This document shows positions 1 through 8,284 of a stretch of DNA of 19,401 nucleotides, in pieces (position 1 is the first letter of the stretch; each line of letters opens with the position of its first letter). This DNA is from an uncultured Saprospiraceae bacterium. GTDB lineage: Bacteria; Bacteroidota; Bacteroidia; Chitinophagales; Saprospiraceae. The stretch covers positions 1 through 19,401 of the forward strand of contig CALHBW010000166.1 of assembly GCA_937930625.1 (NCBI GenBank), given 5' to 3'. A program made the position numbers and the translations under genes. Under the pieces are notes generated by a model. The model ran no database searches. It worked only from the letters and a program-made list of their open reading frames with translations, and had not been told where the DNA came from.

Positions 1-1
1 G

Positions 2-1333
2 GGTATCTGCCGCAGTGAGGGTATTGATGAGGTGCTGAAGATTGAGGATTTGGGCAAGTACCTGCACGATTTGGGCGTGGTGTTGTGGTATCACAATATT
101 GCGGCATTGAAGCACCGCGTCATCCTGCAACCGACTTGGGCGACGGATGCGGTCTATCTCATCATTGACGATACGAAGATACAGGAAAGCTACGGGCATT
201 TTGACGGCTCGGACATCGCGCGAATATGGGCAGCACCCGCCTACGCACGTATGCACGATGAACTATTGGCACTGATGCAAGCCTTTCGATTGTGCTATCA
301 AAAGACGCAGCGCGAAGCCTATATTATCCCTTCGATGTTGCGCCCCGATGCCGATTTCGACTGGGACGAGCGCGATAATGTCCGCCTGTATTACGAGTAT
401 GAATTTATGCCAAAGGGCTTGGTCAATCAACTCACCGCCGAACTCCACCGCCTTATCCCCGACGACAATCAGGTGTGGAGCAGAGGCGTGGTCTTGGAGC
501 GAGACGGTACGCAAGTTAAAATAGAAGAAATCCGCAAGGATAAACGGCTGACTTTCCACGCAAAAGGCTTGATGCCGGGTGCGCTATTGCAAGAGGTGGC
601 GGGGCGTTTGGAAGATGTACATTTGGGTTATCCGGGGATTGAGGTGGAGAAGGTGGTGCCTTGTCCGTGTGTGGAGTGTATTAATAATGATGAGCCTACT
701 TTGTTTTATTATAAGAAGTTGATAACGTGGCTTTCACGAGGTAATAATCCGATTACTTGTAATGAAAGTCAGGAGAAAATTCATATTGAAAAGATACTCG
801 GACATGTAGGTATTGATTTATTGAAATTAGAACAAGCCTATGTGCATCATGTACGCGAGACACGAAAACCAAAGAATGAAGAAACCCTTGAATCGCATCC
901 TGTTAAAGTGTTTTTTTCCTATTCAAAAAAGGATAAAGAATTGCGAGATGAATTAGAGGATTTTCTCACGCCATTGAAATATGGTGACAATATTGAAACA
1001 TGGCATGACCGCGAAATGATTGCCGGAACGGTTTGGGATGATAAAATCAAATCAGAATTACGCGAAGCGAATATTGTATTGTGTTTAGTGAGTTCGGATT
1101 TTTTAGCAACGAAATATATTATGGATGAGGAATTGCCGATTATGTTGGAGCGCGAACAACAAGGTTTGACCAAAGTAATTCCGGTCATTCTTCGTCCTTG
1201 TCCGTGGGAAGATACGATATTGGCTAAATTTCAGGCTTTGCTTGGGAAGGATAAGCCACTGACTTTATACGATGACCAAGATGTGGCTTTTATGGAGATT
1301 TATAATGGTTTGAAAAGGGTGATTGAGGTATAA
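2..1333 (+). CDS. Roco-family protein, C-terminal COR and TIR part (5' partial)
   Basis: The frame is open to the first base, so the start lies outside the window; the GTG at 32 is internal. Numbering from that GTG, residues 8-130 match the COR domain that follows the Roc GTPase in Roco proteins (YLHDLGVVLWY, then ILQPTWATDAVY). A Cys cluster at 211, 213, 216 and 243 follows and could bind metal. Residues 291-430 form a TIR domain: VFFSYSKKD box, WHDREM segment, and SSDFLATKYIMDEEL, where Glu367 sits at the usual catalytic NADase position. In this family a sensor (often LRR) and a Roc GTPase precede COR, so NLR-like signalling or abortive-infection defence is plausible but inferred. Base composition drops visibly from GC-rich COR to AT-rich after about 680, hinting that the TIR end was added separately. 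It converges on the 615-aa gene. Confidence 0.85.
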   Translation, partial: GICRSEGIDEVLKIEDLGKYLHDLGVVLWYHNIAALKHRVILQPTWATDAVYLIIDDTKIQESYGHFDGSDIARIWAAPAYARMHDELLALMQAFRLCYQKTQREAYIIPSMLRPDADFDWDERDNVRLYYEYEFMPKGLVNQLTAELHRLIPDDNQVWSRGVVLERDGTQVKIEEIRKDKRLTFHAKGLMPGALLQEVAGRLEDVHLGYPGIEVEKVVPCPCVECINNDEPTLFYYKKLITWLSRGNNPITCNESQEKIHIEKILGHVGIDLLKLEQAYVHHVRETRKPKNEETLESHPVKVFFSYSKKDKELRDELEDFLTPLKYGDNIETWHDREMIAGTVWDDKIKSELREANIVLCLVSSDFLATKYIMDEELPIMLEREQQGLTKVIPVILRPCPWEDTILAKFQALLGKDKPLTLYDDQDVAFMEIYNGLKRVIEV

Positions 1334-1372
1334 TCGTTACTAAATTTAAACATGCCCGTATTTTCCATAAAA

Positions 1373-1407
1373 AAAATCCGTTCCGACATACACTCGGAAC
1401 GGATTTT
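1373..1407. terminator. Bidirectional hairpin terminator between convergent genes
   Basis: A 14-bp perfect stem (1373-1386 with 1394-1407) has a 7-nt loop. A-rich sequence on the left and T-rich sequence on the right let it work on both strands. It sits between the stop of the Roco gene and the stop of the 615-aa gene. Confidence 0.85.
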
Positions 1408-1438
1408 AAATTTATCTTATATAAGGATTCAATATCAA

Positions 1439-3286
1439 TTAGTTGCCGCCATTCAGTGACCCTGCATTGGCACAACTGATAATGACCATCACCTCTGCCG
1501 TACCTGCCACCATAGCCGGACAACCATCCGCATCCAAGACAGTTGCTACACCATAAGTGGTGTTCATCGCCGGAGCTACCGGAATGGCATCGCCACTCAT
1601 ATAACCTGAAATTACCGTACCATCGCTGAGGGTTACGGTGTAAGGTGCTGTACCGCCATCCATAGTCACTACTAAATCCACGGTGCCGCTGTTACAGATT
1701 TGTCCGCCGCCGGAGATGGTGGCGGTGTAGTCGAGACATTGTGCAGGACACAAAGCCGGGTCAAGTGGGAAAACGTCCATACATCCTCCGGCGGTCATGA
1801 CCGTTATATCCACAGCAGGCGGATCAACTCCCGGTGTTTCGGGACCGAAGATAGCAGGAGTTAAAACATCTGTAGGACAAGCAGGCGTTATTGTATAATT
1901 ACACACCTCGTCATCTATAGTAATTGTTGGTGTTTGAGCAGGTGCCAAGAGCGTCAGGCTAAGCATACTTACACGAGAGATTTCATAACGCGGTGCATCA
2001 AGACATGCTGCATTTTCTCCTTTATCGCAGATGACGTAGGCACAAGTCATCTCCACTTCATCGGCACAGCCATCTCCCGAATATACTCCGTCAGGTTCAG
2101 GTGCAAATGTCAGGGCATTATACTCATTGGTCGAATATTCGCCATCTACAATATCGCAGGTTTCGGAGTACATAATTGTGGTAATCGCAGGTGCAACGGC
2201 AGCACTGACCACCGCTCCTGTACCATCAACCGCTTCAATCGGTGATTTCCAATCAGCTACTTCTGTAGCTACAGTACATGTTGAAGCAACAGCATCGGGA
2301 ATAGGTTGAGTCTCTGGACAACAGACGAGGTTGACTTTGAAGCCATTTAGTGTACTGGTAAATTGGGTACTAGACGTTGTAGGCATTCCGTCCCCATCGT
2401 TCATATCAATACCGTTGGTAGCAGTTGTAGTTACATCTTCTAAGCAAACTCTAAAAGTAAAACCTCCGACCAATGCACAAGGGTCGAGTCCGGCATCAGT
2501 AGCAGCATTGGGGTCGGCATCATTATCTGGACAGTCGGAAGCAGCTACAGGGTTACATGAATCGGGAACTAAATTTGTATTGGTAGTACATGAAGCCGTC
2601 CAAACCCCCGGTCCTGAAACCGTATAGGGTGTAGGGTTTATGGCAGGAATATCCGTACAGGCATCAACTGTACCCGGATGATCTCCTCCTGCACCGTCAG
2701 CATCTACATAAAACCCATTATAAGTAGTCGTGCCATAGGGCATATCATTATCATCCCAAAAGATGATTGATGTTGATTCCCATACTTCACCAGCCGTATT
2801 GATACTAGTGGTATTGACACACACATCAGCAGCTAACTGATGTAAATGAGGTGCAAAATCTACATCAACATTATAACAAAGTACATCTCCCGGTGAAGTA
2901 CCCGTTGCAACTGTATTCATTTTAATAGTTCCTCTGATTCCGGTACCTTCATGAGTGATTTGATGTCCTGTACCTCCATCATAAGGAGTTGTTATTCCAC
3001 CGTAGGCATCAAAGATAGGTTCCATTTCAAAAGCTAAACAAACATCATCCATTCCACCGCCTCCGACTAGAGGGCAGGTACAAACATTTTCATCTAACAC
3101 ATTAAAACATCCTGCATCAAAAATAGGATTGTCAAAATTGACAATGTCAGGACTGTTGGGTTCGATGTCACCGAATAACATATCCCCATCATTTTCAAAA
3201 TTAATGGTACACTGTCCTGATATATTTTGATGTGTGAAAAGCATCAAAATCAAAAATATTATAGGTAAACTTTGGACTTTTTTCAT
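1439..3286 (-). CDS. Secreted Cys-rich surface protein of unknown function, 615 aa
   Basis: The start MKKVQSLPIIFLILMLFTHQ followed by NISGQ is a clear Sec signal peptide, cleaved near residue 24-25. The mature protein is rich in Cys, Asp, Thr and Pro with few Lys, as in Bacteroidota extracellular proteins. The last 90 residues (from about QCLDYTATISGGGQIC) form an Ig-like beta repeat with TAPYTVTLSDG and NTTYGVATVLDADGCP, of the type repeated many times in Saprospirales surface proteins. The protein ends in CANAGSLNGGN. No type IX secretion C-terminal sorting domain is visible, so it may be a shortened relative of longer adhesin-like proteins, or simply secreted. A -7 box lies about 160 bp upstream. 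Function is not recognised. Confidence 0.8.
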   Translation of the reverse strand: MKKVQSLPIIFLILMLFTHQNISGQCTINFENDGDMLFGDIEPNSPDIVNFDNPIFDAGCFNVLDENVCTCPLVGGGGMDDVCLAFEMEPIFDAYGGITTPYDGGTGHQITHEGTGIRGTIKMNTVATGTSPGDVLCYNVDVDFAPHLHQLAADVCVNTTSINTAGEVWESTSIIFWDDNDMPYGTTTYNGFYVDADGAGGDHPGTVDACTDIPAINPTPYTVSGPGVWTASCTTNTNLVPDSCNPVAASDCPDNDADPNAATDAGLDPCALVGGFTFRVCLEDVTTTATNGIDMNDGDGMPTTSSTQFTSTLNGFKVNLVCCPETQPIPDAVASTCTVATEVADWKSPIEAVDGTGAVVSAAVAPAITTIMYSETCDIVDGEYSTNEYNALTFAPEPDGVYSGDGCADEVEMTCAYVICDKGENAACLDAPRYEISRVSMLSLTLLAPAQTPTITIDDEVCNYTITPACPTDVLTPAIFGPETPGVDPPAVDITVMTAGGCMDVFPLDPALCPAQCLDYTATISGGGQICNSGTVDLVVTMDGGTAPYTVTLSDGTVISGYMSGDAIPVAPAMNTTYGVATVLDADGCPAMVAGTAEVMVIISCANAGSLNGGN

Positions 3287-3444
3287 AACAATTTGGCTTT
3301 AATAAAAAGTATAGTTTTTTAACACATTAAAAAATGCAAAAAACTGTTTATTTTAAAATGTATTATTTTCTGAAAAAAAGCAAGATAGGGGTCGATATTC
3401 TTGACTAAGAAATGTTGGTTATTATTTTCAATAACGTGACAGAG

Positions 3445-3452
3445 CAAATATA
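3445..3452 (-). promoter_or_regulatory. Bacteroidota -7 box for the 615-aa gene
   Basis: The minus strand reads TATATTTG, an exact TAnnTTTG match, about 160 bp upstream of the 615-aa start. No clear -33 TTG was found at the expected distance. It implies a leader of about 150 nt. Confidence 0.5.
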
Positions 3453-3496
3453 ATCAAAAAAACCAAAACCTTATATTAATTTTGCACTAAATTTTC

Positions 3497-6400
3497 TCAG
3501 AAAGTTGCCCTTACATTCGCCCTTCCAATATGTACTGTCCGATTACTGCCCGTCTTGCGTCCTTCATAACTAATACTCATCAGTACATTCCGCGAAATAC
3601 GACGGTCAAAAGTGAGATTCCAAAGGAAGTTTTTGCCGTTTTGCAAACCATCCAACATCGCGTATTCTACGGGCGTATTGCGTATGCCTGTGTATGTCAC
3701 ATTTACAAAGGAAAATTTAGCACTTACTTCCGATTTGGAGACTTTATTATAGGTAAATTCGGTGCTAATGTCGTGGTTTTGTGTAGTTTCTTTTTCGTTA
3801 ATTTGATTGCGCCTGTCGGCGAATGTGTAGGCGAGTGTGAGGCGTGTATTTTTCCGGAAAATATATTTTACTTCAGGCGCAATTTCCCAGAAATCAATAT
3901 CGTAATCTTTCACCTCAAAGAACTCCGAATCATTGAAGCGACTGCCTTGCGAAGCGTCGAGTTTGACACCTACCTTTTTACTCGGATTCCACCGTACTTG
4001 CAGCGACCTTTCTGTGCGTCGTCGAGCTTCGTAGCCTGTGGTCAAAATACGTCGATTACGATTATCTTGTATGCCGAATTGTGCGCCGAATTTTTGATTC
4101 GTTCTATTGAAAAACAATGTATTACGAATATTAGCTGTTAATGATACCAACGACGTATCATTGACCGACAATTCAAAAGGATTCCAGGGCTGTACTTCTG
4201 CTGATTCGAGGGTTTTACGTTGGATTTGAAGTTGAGTAACGTTCCTGAATTTGGATAAAAATTGCAGAGGTTTTCGCTTACTTGTCCGCCACAATTTTGC
4301 GGGGTTCATTTCTACACTTTGACTAAAATTGACATTATCCGACCTGATAAAATCATTCGTAAAAGTCGTCACGCGAATATGGTCAGCATTGTCCGTAAAA
4401 TTCGCAATTTCAAATTCATCTAACTGTCGCACACCGTCCATATTTCTATCAATCCAAGTGTAAACACCTTCGCCCGGATTTACCTGCACATAGGTAAACT
4501 CAATGCGCTGCTGCTGCCCCGACCCCAACTCATAGACCGTATTTGCTCTTATAAATCCTTGTTTTACTAATAATAAATATTCTAATCTACCGAGATAGGT
4601 TTCTTGTGACCTTTCTTGTGTTAAAAGCGAATCTGCGCGCATATTTCGATAGGTCAAATTCCAATTCAGTCGCGAGTGTTTGTACTTTGCCCACAAGCCT
4701 TTTAAATTGACCTCATCCGCCACCGTTGCCAATCCAAAATCTGCTCCCCTCGGTGCGTAATCGTAGCGACGTGTATATTCCGTTCTCCATTGAAATGTCT
4801 GTGATTCGCCTGTTTGAAAATAGGCTTTCAAAATATCAAATTTGAAGCTCGACAATTGCATCGTGTCCTCTCCCGCACCATAACGTTGATTATCTTCGCG
4901 CTCTCCATAAACGCCTATTTTTAAGTCATTTAGCTTCGCAAATGTTTTCGACAAATTGGCTTTTGGGCGAAAAAAACGCGTGTCTTCTTTCAGTCCTTGT
5001 GAAGTCAACAAACTCCCCGAAATATCTACTTCAAAACCCTTTCGTCCGCCCCGCATTTCAGCAGAATGTTTAATGCCCGTATAAATCGAATCGCGTAAGT
5101 AAGTACCAAGTGTATATCGGATATTTCCCAATCCTTTTTTCTCCAAATTGACACCTGTATTTAGCAAATGCTCATCTATTCGTACTGTTCTGTCCGTATT
5201 CCAATCTCGTAGAAATTCGATGGCGCGATAGGGGTCTATTCTTCGAAAATTGGCATCTGCAAACTCGTAGTCCACAAAGGTAGTCACGGTTGACGGTTGA
5301 CGGTTGACGGTTGACGGAATACTATCGACAACCACCGAGTCTCGCGTTCGCCGTCTGCCTTCAACCGTCTGCCGTTTACCGATTTTCCATTCATTTTCAA
5401 TTCGGGAACGCACCGCAATTCCCACATCATCATCAGCATTAAGTTCAGAAAAAGTATTTAAATCCGTATTGCTTAACGCAACTTCTGTGAGGATATTTGT
5501 ATTTTTATTCAACTGATAATCAGCACCGAAAGTGTATAGTTGTTTACGTTGCGGCGCGACCAATCGGATGACTGGCTCGTGCGTGCCTTGTGGCGTACCC
5601 GACTGTGGCGCGACCCATGCATATATGCGCCCATTGGCAGAGGATTGTACGGGAATATAATTGCCACTCCCCTGCCCTACTTCGGTGAATCGCAGTACAA
5701 AACGCGCCGAATCAAGATTGGTCGTATGTACAAAAACGCTGTCAAACCCAAGCGAATCAACCATTGCATACATGATACGATTGGGGTCAAAATCTGCCAA
5801 CGTATCTACTGCCGGAAAGAGACGGTCTTCGACAGCATCTCCCACTTCGGCGAAGAGTTGGCGTTGTGTATCGGTGAGGTCTTGTCCGACGGATTGATTT
5901 TTGGCATCTTGTTCTGAAAAGAGATTAAAATAGGTATTCAGTTTTTCGGTTTTGTAATTTAAGCCTGTGCCATACACCGTCCGCAGGTAATTATCTGTCG
6001 AATACGTAAACTCTACTACGATACGTTTATCTTTGGTAATCAATTGGTTGGCTGTGAATGTAATTTCACCTGCATTATAATCAATCGTGTAATCGTCTTC
6101 TGAACCGCGTTGGAGAAGGATGCCGTCGATATATACTTTTTCCGTTCCTGCCAATACGATTAGGAAGCGTTCGTTATTCGCTCCTATCAATTTGTATGGT
6201 CCTTGATTACCTTCTTGTCCGAAGAATTGATTGCGTGCAAACTGTCCGCGAGCAACTGCGCCACTGATGCGTCCGCCGAGTGTCCCCTTCCCTATTTTCG
6301 CGCCCGATTCAAAGGAAAGTCCTTGCAAACGGCGGTTGTAATTCATAAAATATCCGGTAGGACGAGTCAGTTGATAATCTCCGGCAATGAGTTTGCTCTT

Positions 6401-7105
6401 ATCTTTTTTGAGTTGGATAAAAACTTGGTCAAATTCCTGTAATTGACGGGTGTTGCCTTCGGGTTGGAGTGGAATATTATTATCGGAAATGGCAGCGAGA
6501 ATTTCTATATCATCGCCAATATCTCCCGCCAATTGAAGATTAAAACTACTGTTCAATACCAAGTCCTGATTATTGCCGAATGAAATGCCGCGAGCAAAGC
6601 TGCCTTGATAGTCAAGTCCCTGAAATTCAAATAGTTCGTCAGAGCTTGCAACAGGTTCGTATCGGAAAATATAATCCGAAAAATCCTCCTTACCTATTCG
6701 TGTGGTATCCTTGTGAGTTGCCACTGCATTTAAAGAGAAAGGGAACACCCGAAAGTTGATTTCCAAACCTTCTTCCGCATTTATTTCTTCTCTAAAAATC
6801 AATTGATTATTTGTGATAGAAAAAACATTCTCATCTAAAAAATTGCCGCTTGATTTGTCTTTTACAGTTACCGTAGAAGGGATGACGGTGAGGCTGTCGA
6901 GCGTGAGCGTATCGCTGATTTGGGTGATGGTGATGGTGCGCCAATTGGAAAGGGTGTCGGTTTGTGCATAAGTAATTTTACCGAAAAAAAATACGAATAA
7001 CACCGTACACATCACAAAACGCATCACAAAAGCACAAGGTTCAAACCTTGTACTTTTGTGATGCGTTTTGTGATGATATTTTTTCCGTGTAAATATTTTT
7101 GTCAT
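3497..7105 (-). CDS. SprA-like large outer-membrane beta-barrel protein, about 1200 aa
   Basis: The segment around residues 168-260 (GISFGNNQDLVLNSSFNLQL, ILAAISDNNIPLQPEGNTRQ, LIAGDYQLTRPTGYFMNYNR) is the signature shared by SprA, the gliding/type IX secretion channel of Bacteroidota, and a shorter family of conserved outer-membrane proteins. At 1202 aa it is half the length of SprA, so it belongs to the shorter group, whose role is not known to me. The rest has alternating beta strands and ends in ATF, a C-terminal Phe typical of BAM-inserted barrels. The signal peptide is MRFVMCTVLFVFFFGKITYA before QTDT, so Met28 (7024) is a better start than Met1; Met32 is also possible. The first 32 codons overlap a long palindrome. 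Residues around 575-605 come from a heptamer-repeat element. Confidence 0.8.
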   Translation of the reverse strand: MTKIFTRKKYHHKTHHKSTRFEPCAFVMRFVMCTVLFVFFFGKITYAQTDTLSNWRTITITQISDTLTLDSLTVIPSTVTVKDKSSGNFLDENVFSITNNQLIFREEINAEEGLEINFRVFPFSLNAVATHKDTTRIGKEDFSDYIFRYEPVASSDELFEFQGLDYQGSFARGISFGNNQDLVLNSSFNLQLAGDIGDDIEILAAISDNNIPLQPEGNTRQLQEFDQVFIQLKKDKSKLIAGDYQLTRPTGYFMNYNRRLQGLSFESGAKIGKGTLGGRISGAVARGQFARNQFFGQEGNQGPYKLIGANNERFLIVLAGTEKVYIDGILLQRGSEDDYTIDYNAGEITFTANQLITKDKRIVVEFTYSTDNYLRTVYGTGLNYKTEKLNTYFNLFSEQDAKNQSVGQDLTDTQRQLFAEVGDAVEDRLFPAVDTLADFDPNRIMYAMVDSLGFDSVFVHTTNLDSARFVLRFTEVGQGSGNYIPVQSSANGRIYAWVAPQSGTPQGTHEPVIRLVAPQRKQLYTFGADYQLNKNTNILTEVALSNTDLNTFSELNADDDVGIAVRSRIENEWKIGKRQTVEGRRRTRDSVVVDSIPSTVNRQPSTVTTFVDYEFADANFRRIDPYRAIEFLRDWNTDRTVRIDEHLLNTGVNLEKKGLGNIRYTLGTYLRDSIYTGIKHSAEMRGGRKGFEVDISGSLLTSQGLKEDTRFFRPKANLSKTFAKLNDLKIGVYGEREDNQRYGAGEDTMQLSSFKFDILKAYFQTGESQTFQWRTEYTRRYDYAPRGADFGLATVADEVNLKGLWAKYKHSRLNWNLTYRNMRADSLLTQERSQETYLGRLEYLLLVKQGFIRANTVYELGSGQQQRIEFTYVQVNPGEGVYTWIDRNMDGVRQLDEFEIANFTDNADHIRVTTFTNDFIRSDNVNFSQSVEMNPAKLWRTSKRKPLQFLSKFRNVTQLQIQRKTLESAEVQPWNPFELSVNDTSLVSLTANIRNTLFFNRTNQKFGAQFGIQDNRNRRILTTGYEARRRTERSLQVRWNPSKKVGVKLDASQGSRFNDSEFFEVKDYDIDFWEIAPEVKYIFRKNTRLTLAYTFADRRNQINEKETTQNHDISTEFTYNKVSKSEVSAKFSFVNVTYTGIRNTPVEYAMLDGLQNGKNFLWNLTFDRRISRNVLMSISYEGRKTGSNRTVHIGRANVRATF
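5286..5381. repeat. Inverted heptamer-repeat element inside a coding sequence
   Basis: The left arm is 4.5 exact tandem copies of ACGGTTG (5286-5317). The right arm (5351-5381) is four degenerate copies of the complement, CCGTCAA (for example CCGTCTG and CCTTCAA). The 33-nt spacer between them reads on as coding sequence. The whole 96 nt equals 32 codons and keeps the 1202-aa frame open, adding a Thr/Arg/Ser/Val-rich stretch unlike the surrounding beta-barrel sequence. Confidence 0.8.
7010..7075. repeat. 66-nt near-perfect palindrome over the 5' end of the outer-membrane gene
   Basis: Bases 7010-7032 pair perfectly with 7053-7075. After one mismatch (7033/7052), 7034-7041 pair with 7044-7051, leaving a 2-nt centre. 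Each outer arm is itself a near-duplicate of CATCACAAAACG. On the minus strand the palindrome contains two candidate start codons (7024-7022 and 7012-7010), and the second ends exactly at the palindrome edge. In RNA this would be a very stable hairpin across the translation start. Confidence 0.9.
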
Positions 7106-7298
7106 AAAATGCCCATTCGGCAGTTAAAGCAGCCGCTACATTAACCGCAAAATCCATGCACTTATTTTGACAAACTGTAAAAATTGTCTTTTAGAAGATA
7201 GTTCGTTATTCGATTTCATCATCGTTTTTTGTTTTGTCTTTTTATTGACATTAAAATTCTTTTAAATCGTACAAATTGGAAATCTAAATAATTACTTT

Positions 7299-7988
7299 AT
7301 GGCAACAAAAATTAAATTTATCGGCTACCTATTGTTTTCCATTTTTGTATTGCAGGGATGTATCAAGGATGATTTTGTGAATGATACCGTGGACCCAATA
7401 TTACGAATTAGTACGAATATAGACACGCTGGCACTCGGAAGTACGCTTCAATTCGAGCAAATGTACCTCAATAATATTGGTGTAGAAGAACAAGTCACTG
7501 CTACTTGGAGTAGTTCGGATGAGACGGTTATTAGTATTTCAGATAGTGGTCTGGCAACAGCATTGGGGCTTGGAAGTGCCACAATATCAGTAACATACGA
7601 TGATGGTGAAGGTTTGTCATTGAGTGATGAAGTACTTGTGCAGGTTGGGGAAAATACGACAGTTTCTGAGCAAACTTTCAACGGTAGCATTGCTACAACT
7701 TCTTCATATCTACTGGAAGGTGATTTTACATTTAGCGAGACGAACGGTGGTGTTCTTCTGGAATTTGAAGGTAATTACAGAGCTTCCACTGCACTACCCG
7801 GTTTGTACGTTTACCTTTCTAATAATAGAAATTCCATCGCAAATTCTTTTGAGATTGGCGCGGTAGAAGTTTTCAACGGCGCACACGATTATGATATTTC
7901 CGGTGTCGGGATTAATGATTACAGTTATCTTGTTTATTTCTGTAAACCATTCAACGTGAAAGTAGGCGACGGGGTGATTAATGAATGA
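7299..7988 (+). CDS. Lipoprotein with Big2-like and DM13 domains
   Basis: A 229-aa protein with a type II signal peptide: hydrophobic stretch, then FVLQGC with lipidated Cys21 and an acidic DD soon after. Residues 34-116 look like a bacterial Ig-like Big2 domain (ATWSSSDETVISISDSGLAT, then GSATISVTY). Residues 125-229 match DM13, a beta-sandwich domain proposed to take part in redox/electron transfer: LPGLYVYLSN, an EIGAVEVFNGAHDYDI segment, and YSYLVYFCKPFNVKVGDGVI with the near-invariant Cys at 215. DM13 at the end of a surface lipoprotein suggests an envelope redox or metal-related role, but the ligand is unknown. It is divergent from the 1202-aa gene and precedes an outer-membrane protein gene in the same direction; the 296-bp gap with a mobile-looking repeat makes a common transcript uncertain. 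Confidence 0.85.
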   Translation: MATKIKFIGYLLFSIFVLQGCIKDDFVNDTVDPILRISTNIDTLALGSTLQFEQMYLNNIGVEEQVTATWSSSDETVISISDSGLATALGLGSATISVTYDDGEGLSLSDEVLVQVGENTTVSEQTFNGSIATTSSYLLEGDFTFSETNGGVLLEFEGNYRASTALPGLYVYLSNNRNSIANSFEIGAVEVFNGAHDYDISGVGINDYSYLVYFCKPFNVKVGDGVINE

Positions 7989-8054
7989 AATTAATTTTGA
8001 ATAGGTGAATTTTGAATGTGCCGATACGATAAATGGGCGAATTATCTCAAGTAA

Positions 8055-8246
8055 CCGGACTTTGGACATTGGGGAATTCGGAAACTGGGAAATTAGGTAA
8101 AGCCCTCATTATCAATAATTTAAATTAGTTTACGTTTTATTTTAAATCGTTTTTATTACAATTTTTATTTTATTGATAAATAACGAGTTATGCCTTCGTT
8201 AGCCTAATTTCCTAATTCCCCAGTTACCTAATTTCCAAAGTCCAGT
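8055..8246. repeat. MITE-like inverted-repeat element with 7-bp flanking direct repeats
   Basis: The arms 8057-8100 and about 8199-8243 are roughly 80% complementary without gaps over about 45 bp; the outermost ten bases (GGACTTTGGA) match exactly. Each arm is built of octamers related to GGAAATTA. The roughly 97-bp centre is AT-rich and has no coding content. CAAGTAA occurs immediately outside both ends (8048-8054 and 8247-8253), as a target-site duplication would. It lies between the lipoprotein and outer-membrane protein genes. Confidence 0.75.
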
Positions 8247-8284
8247 CAAGTAAAACACATTTTTAAATTAGAATTTTATAAAAC

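Noticed and set aside
3530..4141. 203-aa open frame on the plus strand opposite the large outer-membrane gene
   Set aside because: It is antisense to a well-supported coding sequence. It has no recognisable domain and no promoter, and its residue make-up looks like a shadow frame.
7106..7298. Promoters in the divergent gap between the large outer-membrane gene and the lipoprotein gene
   Set aside because: No exact TAnnTTTG was found in either direction; near matches such as GGATTTTG lack the TA and were not called.
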